DNA of 16,364 bases from Chitinispirillaceae bacterium (GTDB lineage Bacteria > Fibrobacterota > Chitinivibrionia > Chitinivibrionales > Chitinispirillaceae). The notes beneath the pieces are model-generated. The model searched no databases. It saw nothing but the letters and a program-made list of their open reading frames with translations, and was not told the DNA's origin. The position numbers were made by a program, and so were the translations under genes. The stretch is taken from positions 1-16,364 of the forward strand of contig JAFGDP010000022.1 in NCBI GenBank assembly GCA_016932075.1. Reading direction: 5' to 3'. Positions 6,706 to 15,909 of this stretch are shown here, piece by piece. Positions within the stretch are counted from its first letter, which is position 1. The number at the start of each line of letters is the position of its first letter.

Positions 6706-8061
6706 GTGAAATTCCGTCGTGCAAGCGTGCTTTGTTTTGCCGGTGCGATTGCCCTGCAGGCGGGCGATACCCTGCCGGGGCTCACGCTCGACCAGGTGAG
6801 CTTTTCCGGGTACGGCTCCTTTGTCAACACCCGCGTGTTGGGCTTCTACAACCTGAGGTCGGAACGGCCGCCACAATGGAACACGTTCGCCGTTCTCAAC
6901 CTTGTCCTCAACATGAAATTCGCCGCCCGGTTTACCGGTCATATCGGCCTTGAAGGCTACACCTACCATAACACCATCGCCCTTGCCAACGCGCTCATGC
7001 CGGTGAACAAGGAACGGCAATACGCGACCATCTACCCGCACCAGGTCGAGGGCAGGTATTCACTTGGCGATCCCGACCTGTTCAAAGGAGAGATCGGTAT
7101 CGGATTAATGCCGTATAAATACAACCGCGATGCCTGGAGCCTCGGCGAATACCTGTTCAGGAGCGGAACCTATCCCGGATATCTGATAACCGATTTCGAC
7201 TGGGCGGTCGCCCGCCTGACCGGCTTCAGGTTCAGCACGGTAGCGTTCCGGGAGTGGCGAAACGATCTCCTGCTGACCATCAACATGGAACTGCCGCCGT
7301 ATCATGACGCCAACGTATCATGGATCACCGGATATTCGCTGCGCAATATAATCGATATCGGCGCAGGGATTTCATTCTGCAGCCTGATTTCGGCAAACGA
7401 GCACCTGACCACGCCTGAAAACGAAAAAAATGTGCGTCAGAGCGATACCATTGTGGACCCGGTTGCGGGAACTATCGTCAACAACAGCTACTATACGTTC
7501 AGGGGGACAAAGGCCATGTGCCGGACAGCAGCAGACCCGCTGTTCTTTTTAAAGGGCGGTCCGTTCTTCACCATCCTCGGCATACCCATTGGATTGACCA
7601 AGGATGATGGACGGATCTATGCCGAGCTTGCCGTTCTCGGCCTTGAAAACCAGAGTCCGGGATACGACAAGATCGCTGACCGCATGCCGGTCATGGCAGG
7701 ATTCAACCTCCCCACGCTCGGCCTTTTCGACGCGCTCTCCTTTCAGGCCGAGTATTACCCCTGCCCCTACCCCAATGATTTCGGCGGCACCCTTTCGTAT
7801 TCACAACCCGGGTTTGCCGCGCCGTTCGACCAGACGCTCATCACCATGTCCCCGTCCGATTCCGCGCTCTATGCGAACGACAACTGGAAATGGTCCATAC
7901 ACGGCCGCAGATTCATCGGCACACATTTCGGCATTGTCATTCAAGCAGCGCGGGACCACTGGCGCACCGTGAGCAGCTATGATATCAACAAGGATTACAG
8001 CGATGCGCTGGTCAAGCCGAAACACTGGTACCTGGCCACAAAGCTCGTGGTGGTGTTCTGA
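6706..8061 (+). CDS. Predicted outer-membrane beta-barrel protein, possible glycan porin; family not recognised
   Basis: 451 residues beginning at a GTG with a very good ribosome site, 42 bases after the GH20 gene. A signal peptide (KFRRASVLCFAGAIALQA) likely ends at about residue 19. The mature part lacks helical membrane spans and is rich in alternating hydrophobic, aromatic and glycine residues, for example VSFSGYGSFVNTRVLGFY, FTGHIGLEGYTYHN and LQIAL-like strands. It ends in YLATKLVVVF, with a C-terminal phenylalanine and alternating hydrophobics as in the signal recognised by the BAM complex. Together these point to an outer-membrane barrel. I do not recognise a specific family. From its place between a secreted hexosaminidase and amino-sugar catabolism and uptake genes, I infer a porin or specific channel for released sugars or oligosaccharides, filling the position held by SusC in Bacteroidetes loci. 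A structural or glycan-binding surface role is also possible. Confidence 0.65.
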   Translation: MKFRRASVLCFAGAIALQAGDTLPGLTLDQVSFSGYGSFVNTRVLGFYNLRSERPPQWNTFAVLNLVLNMKFAARFTGHIGLEGYTYHNTIALANALMPVNKERQYATIYPHQVEGRYSLGDPDLFKGEIGIGLMPYKYNRDAWSLGEYLFRSGTYPGYLITDFDWAVARLTGFRFSTVAFREWRNDLLLTINMELPPYHDANVSWITGYSLRNIIDIGAGISFCSLISANEHLTTPENEKNVRQSDTIVDPVAGTIVNNSYYTFRGTKAMCRTAADPLFFLKGGPFFTILGIPIGLTKDDGRIYAELAVLGLENQSPGYDKIADRMPVMAGFNLPTLGLFDALSFQAEYYPCPYPNDFGGTLSYSQPGFAAPFDQTLITMSPSDSALYANDNWKWSIHGRRFIGTHFGIVIQAARDHWRTVSSYDINKDYSDALVKPKHWYLATKLVVVF

Positions 8062-8082
8062 CGCCGCCGCCTCGTACCGGGT

Positions 8083-10440
8083 ATGAACGATCACATGAGA
8101 TCCTATGACTCCTCCTCCACGGTCGAGGCCGTGGCCATTGAACGCTCCGGCAGGCAGAGCCGCTATGCGCCCCGTGAGAAAATCGGCGTCATTGAAGCGG
8201 AGAACTATCCCCTGCTCGGGCAGCTCGTTGCCCTGCGGTTCATCGAATGGGTGCAGAAAAACCCGGGCGGCGTGATCGCGCTTCCGTCCGGAAAAACGCC
8301 GGAGCCGTTCATATCGTGGACCCGCCACATTCTCACAAGCTGGCATACTGACGAGGTGCAGAAGCTTCTCGCCGAATACCGGCTCAACGGATCGCACGTT
8401 CCGGACATGAAAAGCCTGATCTTTGTACAAATGGATGAATTCTATCCGATCGATGCTTCGCAACAGAACAGCTTCCATTACTATGTCAACGAATTCTATA
8501 TAAAAGGTTTCGGTCTTGATCCGGCAAAGGCGCTCCTGATCGACACGACCAGGCTCGGTCTGCCTGACGGGTATGCCATGAGCCGGTTATTCCCGGACAA
8601 CATCGTGGACCTGTCGCTTCGGGTGCGGCATGCAAAGAGCGATTCGGAGAAGCTGCAGCGGGAAACGATCTTCCGGGTCGACGCCTTTTGCGCCGAATAT
8701 GAAAAGCGCATCCGCGGCCTGGGCGGCATCGGTTTTTTCCTCGGCGGTATCGGGCCTGACGGGCATATCGCGTTCAACATCCGCGGATCAAGCCCTTTTT
8801 CAACGACGCGCCTGACCGATACCAATTACGAGACCCAGGCCGCCGCCGCTGGGGACCTTGGAGGAATAGAGATCGCGCGCAACCGGCTGGTCATAACCAT
8901 CGGCCTCTCGACCATCACCTGGAACCCGGCCGTGACCGCCATTATCATGGCTGCCGGAACCGCAAAAGCCGCTGTGGTACGACGCGCCATTGAGGAGGAC
9001 CGATGCCTTGACAATCCTGCCTCAGTGCTGCATGACCTTCCTGCCTCACGGTTTTTTCTGACGAAAACCATTTCAGATACGTTGACAATTCGACGTCAGG
9101 CCATATTCGAACAGTGCCCGGCCCTGACGAGCGAGCAGGACGACGACATCGTCATCAGCCTGTCGCTGTCGCTGCAAAAGCCATTGCACGAATTGACGGA
9201 GAAGGATTTTCAAGCCGATCCGCTGGCAGCCTCGCTGCTCAAGAAAACCAGTGACGGTCCTGCAAAGCCGGCAGCAGCGCGGGACCGGTTGATCGCAAAA
9301 ATCGAAAAAGGGCTTGCCCATATTTCAAACACCGTGTTCCTGCACACCGAGCCGCACCAGGACGATATCATGCTGGGGTATCTCTCCTGCCTCTACCACC
9401 TGGTCCGCGACCCGACCAACCGGCACAGCTTTGCCAACCTCACCTCGGGATTCACCTCGGTCTCGAACCACTACTGCCTTTCCATCGCGCGCGCGCTCAA
9501 AACGCACCTGGGCAACGACCGGTTCCTGCGGCTGCTGCAGGAGGGCTATTTCGATGACGACGTCCCCCTGAAAAGGATGGAAGACGTGTACCTGTATCTT
9601 GACGGAAGCGCGTCAGGAAGCCGCGAGAAAAAAAGCCAGGCCGAGGCACGACGTCTTTTGCGGAATATCATCGCGGTCTATGGGACCACCGATCCCGCAC
9701 AGATCGCTGCGCAGGTGGACAGGCTTGAGCGGTATCTTACCACCCGGTATCCGGGCGCAAAGGACCCGCCCGATATCCAGAAACTGAAAGGCATGCTGCG
9801 CGAGTGGGAGGCCGAACTGCTCTGGGCCAGGTTCGGTATTGAAGCTCATGACATCCATGCCCTCAGGCTCGGGTTTTACGCCGGCGATATATTCACCGCA
9901 GAGCCGGTCGTGGAGCGCGACGTGCTTCCGATCGTCACGCTGCTGCGGGAAGTCAAACCCGACATCGTTTCTGTCGCCTTTGATCCCGAAGGGAACGGGC
10001 CGGACACGCATTACAAGGCGCTCCAGGCAATGGCCGAGGCCATCAAGCTGTATGTAGAGGAATCTGGCAACACCTCTTTGCGCATCTGGGGATACCGGAA
10101 CGTCTGGCACCGGTTCAGACCCGCGGAGGCGAACCTGATGGTCCCGGTGTCGCTCAACACGCTCTCGCTCATGCACGGCGCGTTTCTTGACTGTTTCGGA
10201 TCGCAGCGCGCCGCCTCATTTCCGAGCTTTGAGCACGACGGTCCGTTTTCCGAGCTGGCGCAGAAAATCCAGGTCGACAACTACGCAATGCTCACAACCT
10301 GTCTCGGCCAGGACTTCTTTTATAAAAACAGCCATCCCCGGTTGCGCGCCGCGCGCGGCATGGTGTTCCTGCGCGACATGGCACTGGACGAATTCCATGA
10401 AACCGTACGAAACCTGAAAAAGGCGACCGAAGCGATATGA
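8083..10440 (+). CDS. Glucosamine-6-phosphate deaminase-like (NagB) domain fused to PIG-L/LmbE-type deacetylase domain
   Basis: 785 residues, cytoplasmic. Residues about 30-340 resemble NagB, which turns glucosamine-6-phosphate into fructose-6-phosphate and ammonia. Visible motifs are FVQMDEFYPI (Asp118-Glu119) and GGIGPDGHIAFN (Asp226, His228). Residues about 410-760 are PIG-L/LmbE-like: HTEPHQDDIML supplies the metal-site motif H425-x-D427-D428, and DPEGNGPDTHYKAL gives a probable third ligand, His643. WGYRNVWHRF is also typical of the long fused NagB proteins I recall from Bacteroidetes. A fused deacetylase could act on N-acetylglucosamine-6-phosphate and pass the product to the NagB half, replacing separate NagA and NagB; this is inference. 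The residue matching E. coli NagB Glu148 is Ile233 here. The gene starts 21 bases after the barrel gene without a clear ribosome site (another ATG is at 8095), suggesting coupled translation. It ends overlapping the transporter start. Confidence 0.88.
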   Translation: MNDHMRSYDSSSTVEAVAIERSGRQSRYAPREKIGVIEAENYPLLGQLVALRFIEWVQKNPGGVIALPSGKTPEPFISWTRHILTSWHTDEVQKLLAEYRLNGSHVPDMKSLIFVQMDEFYPIDASQQNSFHYYVNEFYIKGFGLDPAKALLIDTTRLGLPDGYAMSRLFPDNIVDLSLRVRHAKSDSEKLQRETIFRVDAFCAEYEKRIRGLGGIGFFLGGIGPDGHIAFNIRGSSPFSTTRLTDTNYETQAAAAGDLGGIEIARNRLVITIGLSTITWNPAVTAIIMAAGTAKAAVVRRAIEEDRCLDNPASVLHDLPASRFFLTKTISDTLTIRRQAIFEQCPALTSEQDDDIVISLSLSLQKPLHELTEKDFQADPLAASLLKKTSDGPAKPAAARDRLIAKIEKGLAHISNTVFLHTEPHQDDIMLGYLSCLYHLVRDPTNRHSFANLTSGFTSVSNHYCLSIARALKTHLGNDRFLRLLQEGYFDDDVPLKRMEDVYLYLDGSASGSREKKSQAEARRLLRNIIAVYGTTDPAQIAAQVDRLERYLTTRYPGAKDPPDIQKLKGMLREWEAELLWARFGIEAHDIHALRLGFYAGDIFTAEPVVERDVLPIVTLLREVKPDIVSVAFDPEGNGPDTHYKALQAMAEAIKLYVEESGNTSLRIWGYRNVWHRFRPAEANLMVPVSLNTLSLMHGAFLDCFGSQRAASFPSFEHDGPFSELAQKIQVDNYAMLTTCLGQDFFYKNSHPRLRAARGMVFLRDMALDEFHETVRNLKKATEAI

Positions 10441-12209
10441 GCATCATATCCCGACGTGAGGATGCGAAGATCACTCTGTACAACCGTTTCCTCCTCTTTG
10501 TCGCAGGCCTCGGCGGTCTGCTCTACGGCGTGGACGTCGGCATCATTGCGGGCGCGCTTCCCTACCTCGAGGCCACCTCCGGCCTTAACGCGGGACAGAT
10601 CTCGATCATTGTCGCCGCGGTGCTGCTCGGCAGCGTGTTCGGTACCCTGTTTGCCGGCATCCTTTCTGATATTTTCGGCCGGAGAACCATCATGACCCTG
10701 AGCGGCATCCTGTTTGTGGTCAGTATTCCGGCTATTGCGCTGGCTCACGGGTTCGGACCGCTCTTTTTCGGCCGCCTGCTGCAGGGTGCCAGCGCGGGGC
10801 TTATCGGCGTGGTCGTGCCCCTGTACCTTGCCGAGTGCCTGAGCGCGGCGCACCGGGGAAAAGGCACCGCTATTTTCCAGTGGCTTCTGACGCTCGGCAT
10901 TGTTGCCGCGGCCGGCATAGGCATGTACTTCAGCATGCGCCTTGACGAGGTGGTCAGGGTCGGTAATCCGGACAGGATATTCGCCTTCAAGGACATGGCA
11001 TGGCGCAGCATCTTCTGGGTATCGCTGCCGCCGGGAATCCTGTTTGTCATCGGCAGCATCATGGTGGCCGAGTCGCCGCGCTGGCTGTTCCGCCGCCACC
11101 GGGTCGAGGATTCGCGCACCGCGCTGCTCAGGTCAAGAATACCTGAGCAGGTCGAAGTGGAAGTGCGCGAGATGGCGGAGGCCTTGACCGCGGAGAAAAC
11201 GCTGTCCGCGAGCAGCGGTAAAAAGATCAAGGAATCGCTCTTGAAACGGAAATACGTGCTACCCTTTCTCATCGCCTGCATTATTCTTGCCTGCAATCAG
11301 GCCACCGGCGTGAACTCGATCATCGGGTACAATGCCACCATCCTGATCCAGGCCGGTCTCTCTGATCTTCACGCCCACTGGGGATACGTCATCCTCACCA
11401 TGGTGAATTTTCTCATGACCATTGTGGCCGTGGTCCTGGTCGACCGCAAAGGCCGGAAATTCCTGCTCTCGCTTGGCAGCGCCGGGATCATTGTATCGCT
11501 TGCCGCGACCGGGATCCTTTTTCATGCGACCGAAAAGCAGCGCCTCGATTGCAGTGCCGCGGTGCAGCGACTCGTTACGCCTGCACAGGAGCTTACACTC
11601 GCATATAACGACAGCTCGGCCGCAGCGCTTGCAGGCGACAGGGGCGGGCAGGCAACCTCCCTCATTCTCATTTACTCCTACGGCGATTTCCGCGCCGCGA
11701 GCGCAGTGGTGCGGTCAAACGACAGGGCGGCCAAACCGCTTTTCATCTCCCGGCAAAGCTGCGTTCCGGCGAATAACGTGGTCGCGTTTTTCTCCAATCC
11801 GTTCGCCGATCTTGACAAAGCAAGATCCGCGCCGCTTGCCATCGAAAACGCCTTGATTACCCCGGTACCGAGCACCGGAAGCGGATGGGCCGTTGCCCTG
11901 CTCCTCTTCTGCTTCATGGCGTTCTTCGCGCTCGGTCCGGGCGTGTGCGTCTGGCTCGCGCTCTCGGAACTCATGCCCACGCGCATCCGCTCCAACGGCA
12001 TGAGCATCGCGCTGCTCATCAACCAGGCGGTGTCAACGACCATCGCCGCAATCTTTCTTCCCACCGTGGGCAGATACGGCTACAGCACCATGTTCTTCGT
12101 GTTCGCCGGTTGCACGGTTGTTTATTTCATTACCGCGACCTTTTTCCTGCCCGAGACAAAAGGCAAGACGCTCGAGGAGGTTGAGGCGTTGTTCAGCGGA
12201 AAACATTGA
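10437..12209 (+). CDS. Major facilitator superfamily sugar transporter (SP family) with large periplasmic insertion
   Basis: 590 residues, inner membrane, with 12 predicted spans. Sugar-porter signatures are all present: SDIFGRR (77-83), PLYLAE (128-133), AESPRWLF (211-218), NQATGVNSIIGYN (287-299), DRKGRK (336-341) and PETKGKTLEE (572-581). It probably imports a monosaccharide or small sugar by proton symport. Because it overlaps the NagB fusion by 4 bases (ATGA) and follows a hexosaminidase, GlcNAc, GalNAc or glucosamine are the best substrate guesses. Usual family members have about 450-500 residues. The excess is mostly one hydrophilic block, about residues 364-482, between spans 9 and 10, which topology places in the periplasm. 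It contains two cysteines (371, 442) that could pair. Start set by the overlap with the stop of the previous gene. Unlike a PTS, it would deliver unphosphorylated sugar, so a kinase is needed and none is in the window. Confidence 0.92.
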   Translation: MSIISRREDAKITLYNRFLLFVAGLGGLLYGVDVGIIAGALPYLEATSGLNAGQISIIVAAVLLGSVFGTLFAGILSDIFGRRTIMTLSGILFVVSIPAIALAHGFGPLFFGRLLQGASAGLIGVVVPLYLAECLSAAHRGKGTAIFQWLLTLGIVAAAGIGMYFSMRLDEVVRVGNPDRIFAFKDMAWRSIFWVSLPPGILFVIGSIMVAESPRWLFRRHRVEDSRTALLRSRIPEQVEVEVREMAEALTAEKTLSASSGKKIKESLLKRKYVLPFLIACIILACNQATGVNSIIGYNATILIQAGLSDLHAHWGYVILTMVNFLMTIVAVVLVDRKGRKFLLSLGSAGIIVSLAATGILFHATEKQRLDCSAAVQRLVTPAQELTLAYNDSSAAALAGDRGGQATSLILIYSYGDFRAASAVVRSNDRAAKPLFISRQSCVPANNVVAFFSNPFADLDKARSAPLAIENALITPVPSTGSGWAVALLLFCFMAFFALGPGVCVWLALSELMPTRIRSNGMSIALLINQAVSTTIAAIFLPTVGRYGYSTMFFVFAGCTVVYFITATFFLPETKGKTLEEVEALFSGKH

Positions 12210-12495
12210 TTATCTTTGCCATCCTGCCTGTTGCGTGTTTGCAGAGGCTATAAAATCGTCGATCAATCGCTTAACAAAATAAGCGGATTTTTCCAAAATC
12301 CGGATACCTTTTACCGGTAATGAGCTAAATTAACAGCAGTAACGTGCACCTGAAGAGGAAGATCACAGTGCCTGTTCAGCGAACGAGGATTTCCCTTGTC
12401 CCTCAAACAAGGAAGAACGCGCATTTTAACAGTATAGGTGACAAACATACCCCTGGTTCTTCGGCTATAAATATCTCTCCCAAAGGAGAACCGCC
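12210..12495 (+). promoter_or_regulatory. Spacer before the fibro-slime gene: hairpins and a possible promoter
   Basis: 286 bases without a gene. CGGATTTT (12284-12291) and AAAATCCG (12295-12302) form an 8-base stem with a 3-base loop and only a weak T-rich tail, a possible weak terminator of the transporter cluster. CCTTGT (12394-12399) pairs with ACAAGG (12407-12412). TATAAA at 12466-12471 could be a -10 box, but no good -35 is seen at normal distance and the leader would be only about 16 bases. AAAGGAG at 12482-12488 is a good ribosome site, 7 bases before the ATG. The fibro-slime gene may therefore be a separate unit. Confidence 0.4.
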
Positions 12496-15400
12496 ATGCA
12501 GCGAACAGTACCGTTCGTACTAACTTTTCTTTTATCGTTCCTGTATTCTGATATGTCGGCCGCGTCAGTGCAGCTGCCCGACACGCTCTGGGTGCCGGTC
12601 ATTTTCTACGATTACCATGCCGACGGCAGAGCTGATTTTGAAACCTGCATTGACCCGGGCACCGCGGGAAAGAAAGGCATGGTGAGGACCACGCTCGATG
12701 CGGATCGCAAGCCGATCCCCACGCCGGTCGCCTGCCCAACCAATGGATCGTCGTTCCCGTGCGCCTGCCACCTGAGCGAGTGGTTCAGGCCAAGCGGTCC
12801 CGGGGACGACCCGCCACCCGAATTTGTCTGCGATTCTGTCTCCAATCCCACCATGCGGCGTTGGTCCTGGACCGGACTTGTCCGCTACCTGAACAGGCCG
12901 AACGAGTGGGTCGGGGCGAATTTCAATGCGAATGACGCCATGGCGAATGTCGTCATGTACGATTCGCTGCCATTTCGTCTTGTCAATAGAACCACCGGCG
13001 TTTACGAATATAGCAACGACTCTTTTTTCCGCCTCGACGACAGAGGCTTCGGGGCCGAACCGCCGACCTCCATCCCGCTCCACAATTTCGGCTTTACCAT
13101 GGAGATGCACACGGTTTTCAAATACAAGAAAGGCCTGACCTTTAATTTCCGCGGTGACGATGACGTATGGGTATTCATCAACAACAAACTGGTCATGGAC
13201 CTCGGCGGGCTCCATTCTGCGCTTAACGGCTATGTCAACCTCGACACCATGTCGGGAATGGTTGAAGGCCACGTGTACCCTTTTGACTTTTTTTATGCCG
13301 AACGCTTCAGCCCCTTCTCTCGGATCCGCATCACTTCGAACGTCATCACCGTGGATCCGAATACCATCGACATACAGGTGTATCCGAACGACACCATCAA
13401 AGCCGGCGACACCGCGCTTATTATCGGCAACATCCTGGATAAAAATGGCCAAGTTATTCCCTTGCTGAGCGATTCGATCCGGTGGACCCAGGTCCAGACG
13501 AATTTCAGGCAGGGCGACGTGATTACAAACCCGCAAAATGATTCCACGTGTTTTACCGGTACGGTCGCGTATCGCCGCATCGGCATTATCGGCTCGTTTC
13601 GCAATAGCTCTTTCAATATTGTTGACACGGTATGGATTTACATCATTCCAAACGATCCGTCGCAAGTCGACATCGACCAGCAAAACGCCACCCCGCTGAC
13701 ACGCGACCAGGTGGCATCCCAAATCGACACGTTCAATGTCCGTCCTCAACAGACGATTACCCTTACGATAGGGCAGAATAATGCGTATGCGTATGCCGTC
13801 CTCAGAGACCGGTTCGGCAACTACTGCTACCTTGCAGACACCTCCACGTGGGCCTCCGAAAACGCCGCACTCGCCACGGTCACCTATGTCAACAACGCCG
13901 CGTTCGAAGGCGTCATCGGCCGCGCAACCGGAGCGCGCACCGGCGCCACCTTTGTCGTGGTTTCACAGGGAACCCTTACGCCGGATACGGCGCAGGTCGC
14001 GCTTGTCGCCGACACGCTCATTGCGCTGCGGCTCGTGAATGTCGCGTTCCCCAACGTCGCGCTCGATACCGTGATTTTAACAACCGACAGCTCGATCACC
14101 GTAAAAGTGCAGGGTATCTGGTCCACGAGTCCCGGCGTCTGGGTCGATGTCACCGGAACCTGGACCCTCAATCCATCAGACGCCATCACGTTCGACATTC
14201 CATTACCTGCCACACAGACCGGCCAGTGGACCATCGATCCTGCAACACCCGGCATTGCAGACCTCACCGTCACTTCGCTGAACGCCTCGACATCGATCAC
14301 CATCATCGTCAAAAGCCTGATAAAGCTCAGGCTGGTGAACGTCGCAGTGCCGGACGTTGCGATCGATACCATACGAATGACCACTGACAGCACGCTCACC
14401 GTAAAAGTGCAGGGCACCTGGTCTACCGATCCGTCAACCTGGATCGATGTGATTGGAACCTGGACACTTAACCCACCCTTTGCCGTCTCGTTCGACACCC
14501 CTTTGCCTGTCGGATTGTCCGGGCAATGGACCATTGATCCCGCTACGCCGGGTACCATCGTTCTCACCGTCCAGTCAGGCACTGCTTCAGTCACCGTGCC
14601 GATCATCGTCGCGGGTCTGCCCTGGCTCGACTCCGCGATAACCCGCGATATAAACGGTAACGGACTCATCGACCGGATCGACCTTTCCTTTGATCGCGCC
14701 GCCGCAATAGCCCCTACCCTGGCAGGCAACTTTTCTGTGAAACACGGCGCCACCATATTTCCGGTGACCGGTATTATTCCGGTCGACGAGCGTCACTACC
14801 AGCTTCTACTGCAGGAACAGGACACGCCGCTGCTCCAGACCTCATGGATGCCGACGCTCGTCATGGCCCAGGTACCGAAGGTGACCGACGCGACCCTGAC
14901 CTGTCTTGACGGGTGCGCGCCGGTCATCTACAGGATCATCAAGTATATACGGGTTGCGGGCGACCGCAGCAGGGACACGGTGCTGGTGCTGTTTAGCGAA
15001 AAAATACAGAACCAGACAGGCGGGAGGTTTTATATCAGTAATCCGCCAATTGAAACCTTCATCACCTGGTGGGGAGCGGCAGGCGACACGCTCGCCGATT
15101 CTTTGCTTGCCGGCATTTCATCCTTTACCAGGATCGCAGCCGACAGTATCATCTATTTTGCCATGAGTAATGCAAAGAATCTCACCTCAGACAATTGGAT
15201 GAACATTCGCGCCGGCAGCAGATACCTTCGCGACCCGTGCGGCAATTTTCCTGAACCGGTCAACCGGCGGGTACGGGTTGAGGTGGTACCTATTCTCAAC
15301 ATCAATACCTTCCCGAATCCTTCAGGCGTGACCCGGAAACGGATTCCCTCTGATGCAATCCATATAGAAAAGGTACCGGTAAACGGTAAAAGCGAGGTGA

Positions 15401-15738
15401 AAAAATGGGTGCTTGATGATAAGGCAGGCACGGTGATATCCCTTGTCGGCCTTCTTGTGCCGCCGGTCAGGCCGGACAACAGCAGGGACCCTGTCACTTT
15501 GCAGCTAAAAATTTATGACGTTGTGGGCAATTCAGTCACATGGACCACGTACCATGACATATTCAACATGGGCCCGGACCAGAAAGCGCCCTCTGAGATC
15601 AATCTGTACTGGAACGGCATCAATAAGAATGGAATGCGGGTCGCACCCGGCGTTTACCGGGCCGTGCTTTACATCGACTACTCGACCGCAAGCAAAATAA
15701 AGGACATACGGACGGTCAAAAAAATCGGCATTCGCTGA
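12496..15738 (+). CDS. Large secreted fibro-slime domain protein with two 100-residue tandem repeats and FlgD-like C-terminus
   Basis: 1080 residues. A signal peptide ([18 protein letters not shown], cut near SAA about 23) precedes a fibro-slime, PA14-related domain at about 30-280. It starts at [18 protein letters not shown] and includes [18 protein letters not shown] (acidic triplet Asp221-223), DLGGLH and [11 protein letters not shown]. Beta-rich regions follow, then two adjacent repeats of exactly 100 residues (508-607, 608-707) sharing RLVNVA, GTWTLNP and [24 protein letters not shown] (718-730) looks like a calcium-binding loop. The C-terminal ~120 residues ([29 protein letters not shown]) resemble a FlgD-like or sorting domain. 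No catalytic motif is seen. Fibro-slime proteins are outer-surface or secreted proteins of Fibrobacter linked, as I recall, to attachment. Here a role in binding glycan-bearing surfaces is plausible but not shown. The start is supported by AAAGGAG and a signal peptide. Confidence 0.9.
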   Translation: MQRTVPFVLTFLLSFLYSDMSAASVQLPDTLWVPVIFYDYHADGRADFETCIDPGTAGKKGMVRTTLDADRKPIPTPVACPTNGSSFPCACHLSEWFRPSGPGDDPPPEFVCDSVSNPTMRRWSWTGLVRYLNRPNEWVGANFNANDAMANVVMYDSLPFRLVNRTTGVYEYSNDSFFRLDDRGFGAEPPTSIPLHNFGFTMEMHTVFKYKKGLTFNFRGDDDVWVFINNKLVMDLGGLHSALNGYVNLDTMSGMVEGHVYPFDFFYAERFSPFSRIRITSNVITVDPNTIDIQVYPNDTIKAGDTALIIGNILDKNGQVIPLLSDSIRWTQVQTNFRQGDVITNPQNDSTCFTGTVAYRRIGIIGSFRNSSFNIVDTVWIYIIPNDPSQVDIDQQNATPLTRDQVASQIDTFNVRPQQTITLTIGQNNAYAYAVLRDRFGNYCYLADTSTWASENAALATVTYVNNAAFEGVIGRATGARTGATFVVVSQGTLTPDTAQVALVADTLIALRLVNVAFPNVALDTVILTTDSSITVKVQGIWSTSPGVWVDVTGTWTLNPSDAITFDIPLPATQTGQWTIDPATPGIADLTVTSLNASTSITIIVKSLIKLRLVNVAVPDVAIDTIRMTTDSTLTVKVQGTWSTDPSTWIDVIGTWTLNPPFAVSFDTPLPVGLSGQWTIDPATPGTIVLTVQSGTASVTVPIIVAGLPWLDSAITRDINGNGLIDRIDLSFDRAAAIAPTLAGNFSVKHGATIFPVTGIIPVDERHYQLLLQEQDTPLLQTSWMPTLVMAQVPKVTDATLTCLDGCAPVIYRIIKYIRVAGDRSRDTVLVLFSEKIQNQTGGRFYISNPPIETFITWWGAAGDTLADSLLAGISSFTRIAADSIIYFAMSNAKNLTSDNWMNIRAGSRYLRDPCGNFPEPVNRRVRVEVVPILNINTFPNPSGVTRKRIPSDAIHIEKVPVNGKSEVKKWVLDDKAGTVISLVGLLVPPVRPDNSRDPVTLQLKIYDVVGNSVTWTTYHDIFNMGPDQKAPSEINLYWNGINKNGMRVAPGVYRAVLYIDYSTASKIKDIRTVKKIGIR
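14017..14616 (+). repeat. Two in-frame 300-base tandem repeats inside the fibro-slime gene
   Basis: Unit 1 is 14017-14316 and unit 2 is 14317-14616, each encoding 100 residues with no gap needed. By hand count 64 of 100 residues are identical. The best-kept blocks are GTWTLNP and [11 protein letters not shown]. The units look like beta-sandwich (Ig-like) modules duplicated within the gene and since diverged. Confidence 0.85.
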
Positions 15739-15773
15739 TCATACCCTAGCGGACTCTTCAATCCCTCTCTCCC

Positions 15774-15812
15774 AAAGGCCCTGTCAACAGTATTGCCCGG
15801 CAGGGCCTTTTT
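15774..15812 (+). terminator. Intrinsic terminator of the fibro-slime gene
   Basis: A perfect 10-base stem, AAAGGCCCTG (15774-15783) with CAGGGCCTTT (15801-15810), has a 17-base loop and runs into five T's. It lies 36 bases after the stop codon, a textbook Rho-independent terminator. Leftward reading gives an A-run before the stem too, so some bidirectional action is possible. Confidence 0.9.
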
Positions 15813-15909
15813 AATTACAAAACCTGAAGGATTGGATCTATGTTACCGGTACGCGGACCAAAAATCCTGTTTTTTTGATTAAAAAATCCATTCTCCTGCC
15901 CGGATTGCC

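Noticed and set aside
7801..8478. A 225-codon frame on the minus strand across the barrel gene end and the fusion gene start
   Set aside because: It spans two real genes of the other strand and shows no protein features.
12284..12302. Strong intrinsic terminator after the transporter gene
   Set aside because: The stem is mostly A/T with a 3-base loop and no solid T-run after it, so only a weak hairpin is claimed.
12565..13749. A long open frame (394 codons) on the strand opposite the fibro-slime gene
   Set aside because: It has no recognisable domain or ribosome site and lies entirely within a well-supported gene; GC-rich codon bias gives such antisense frames.
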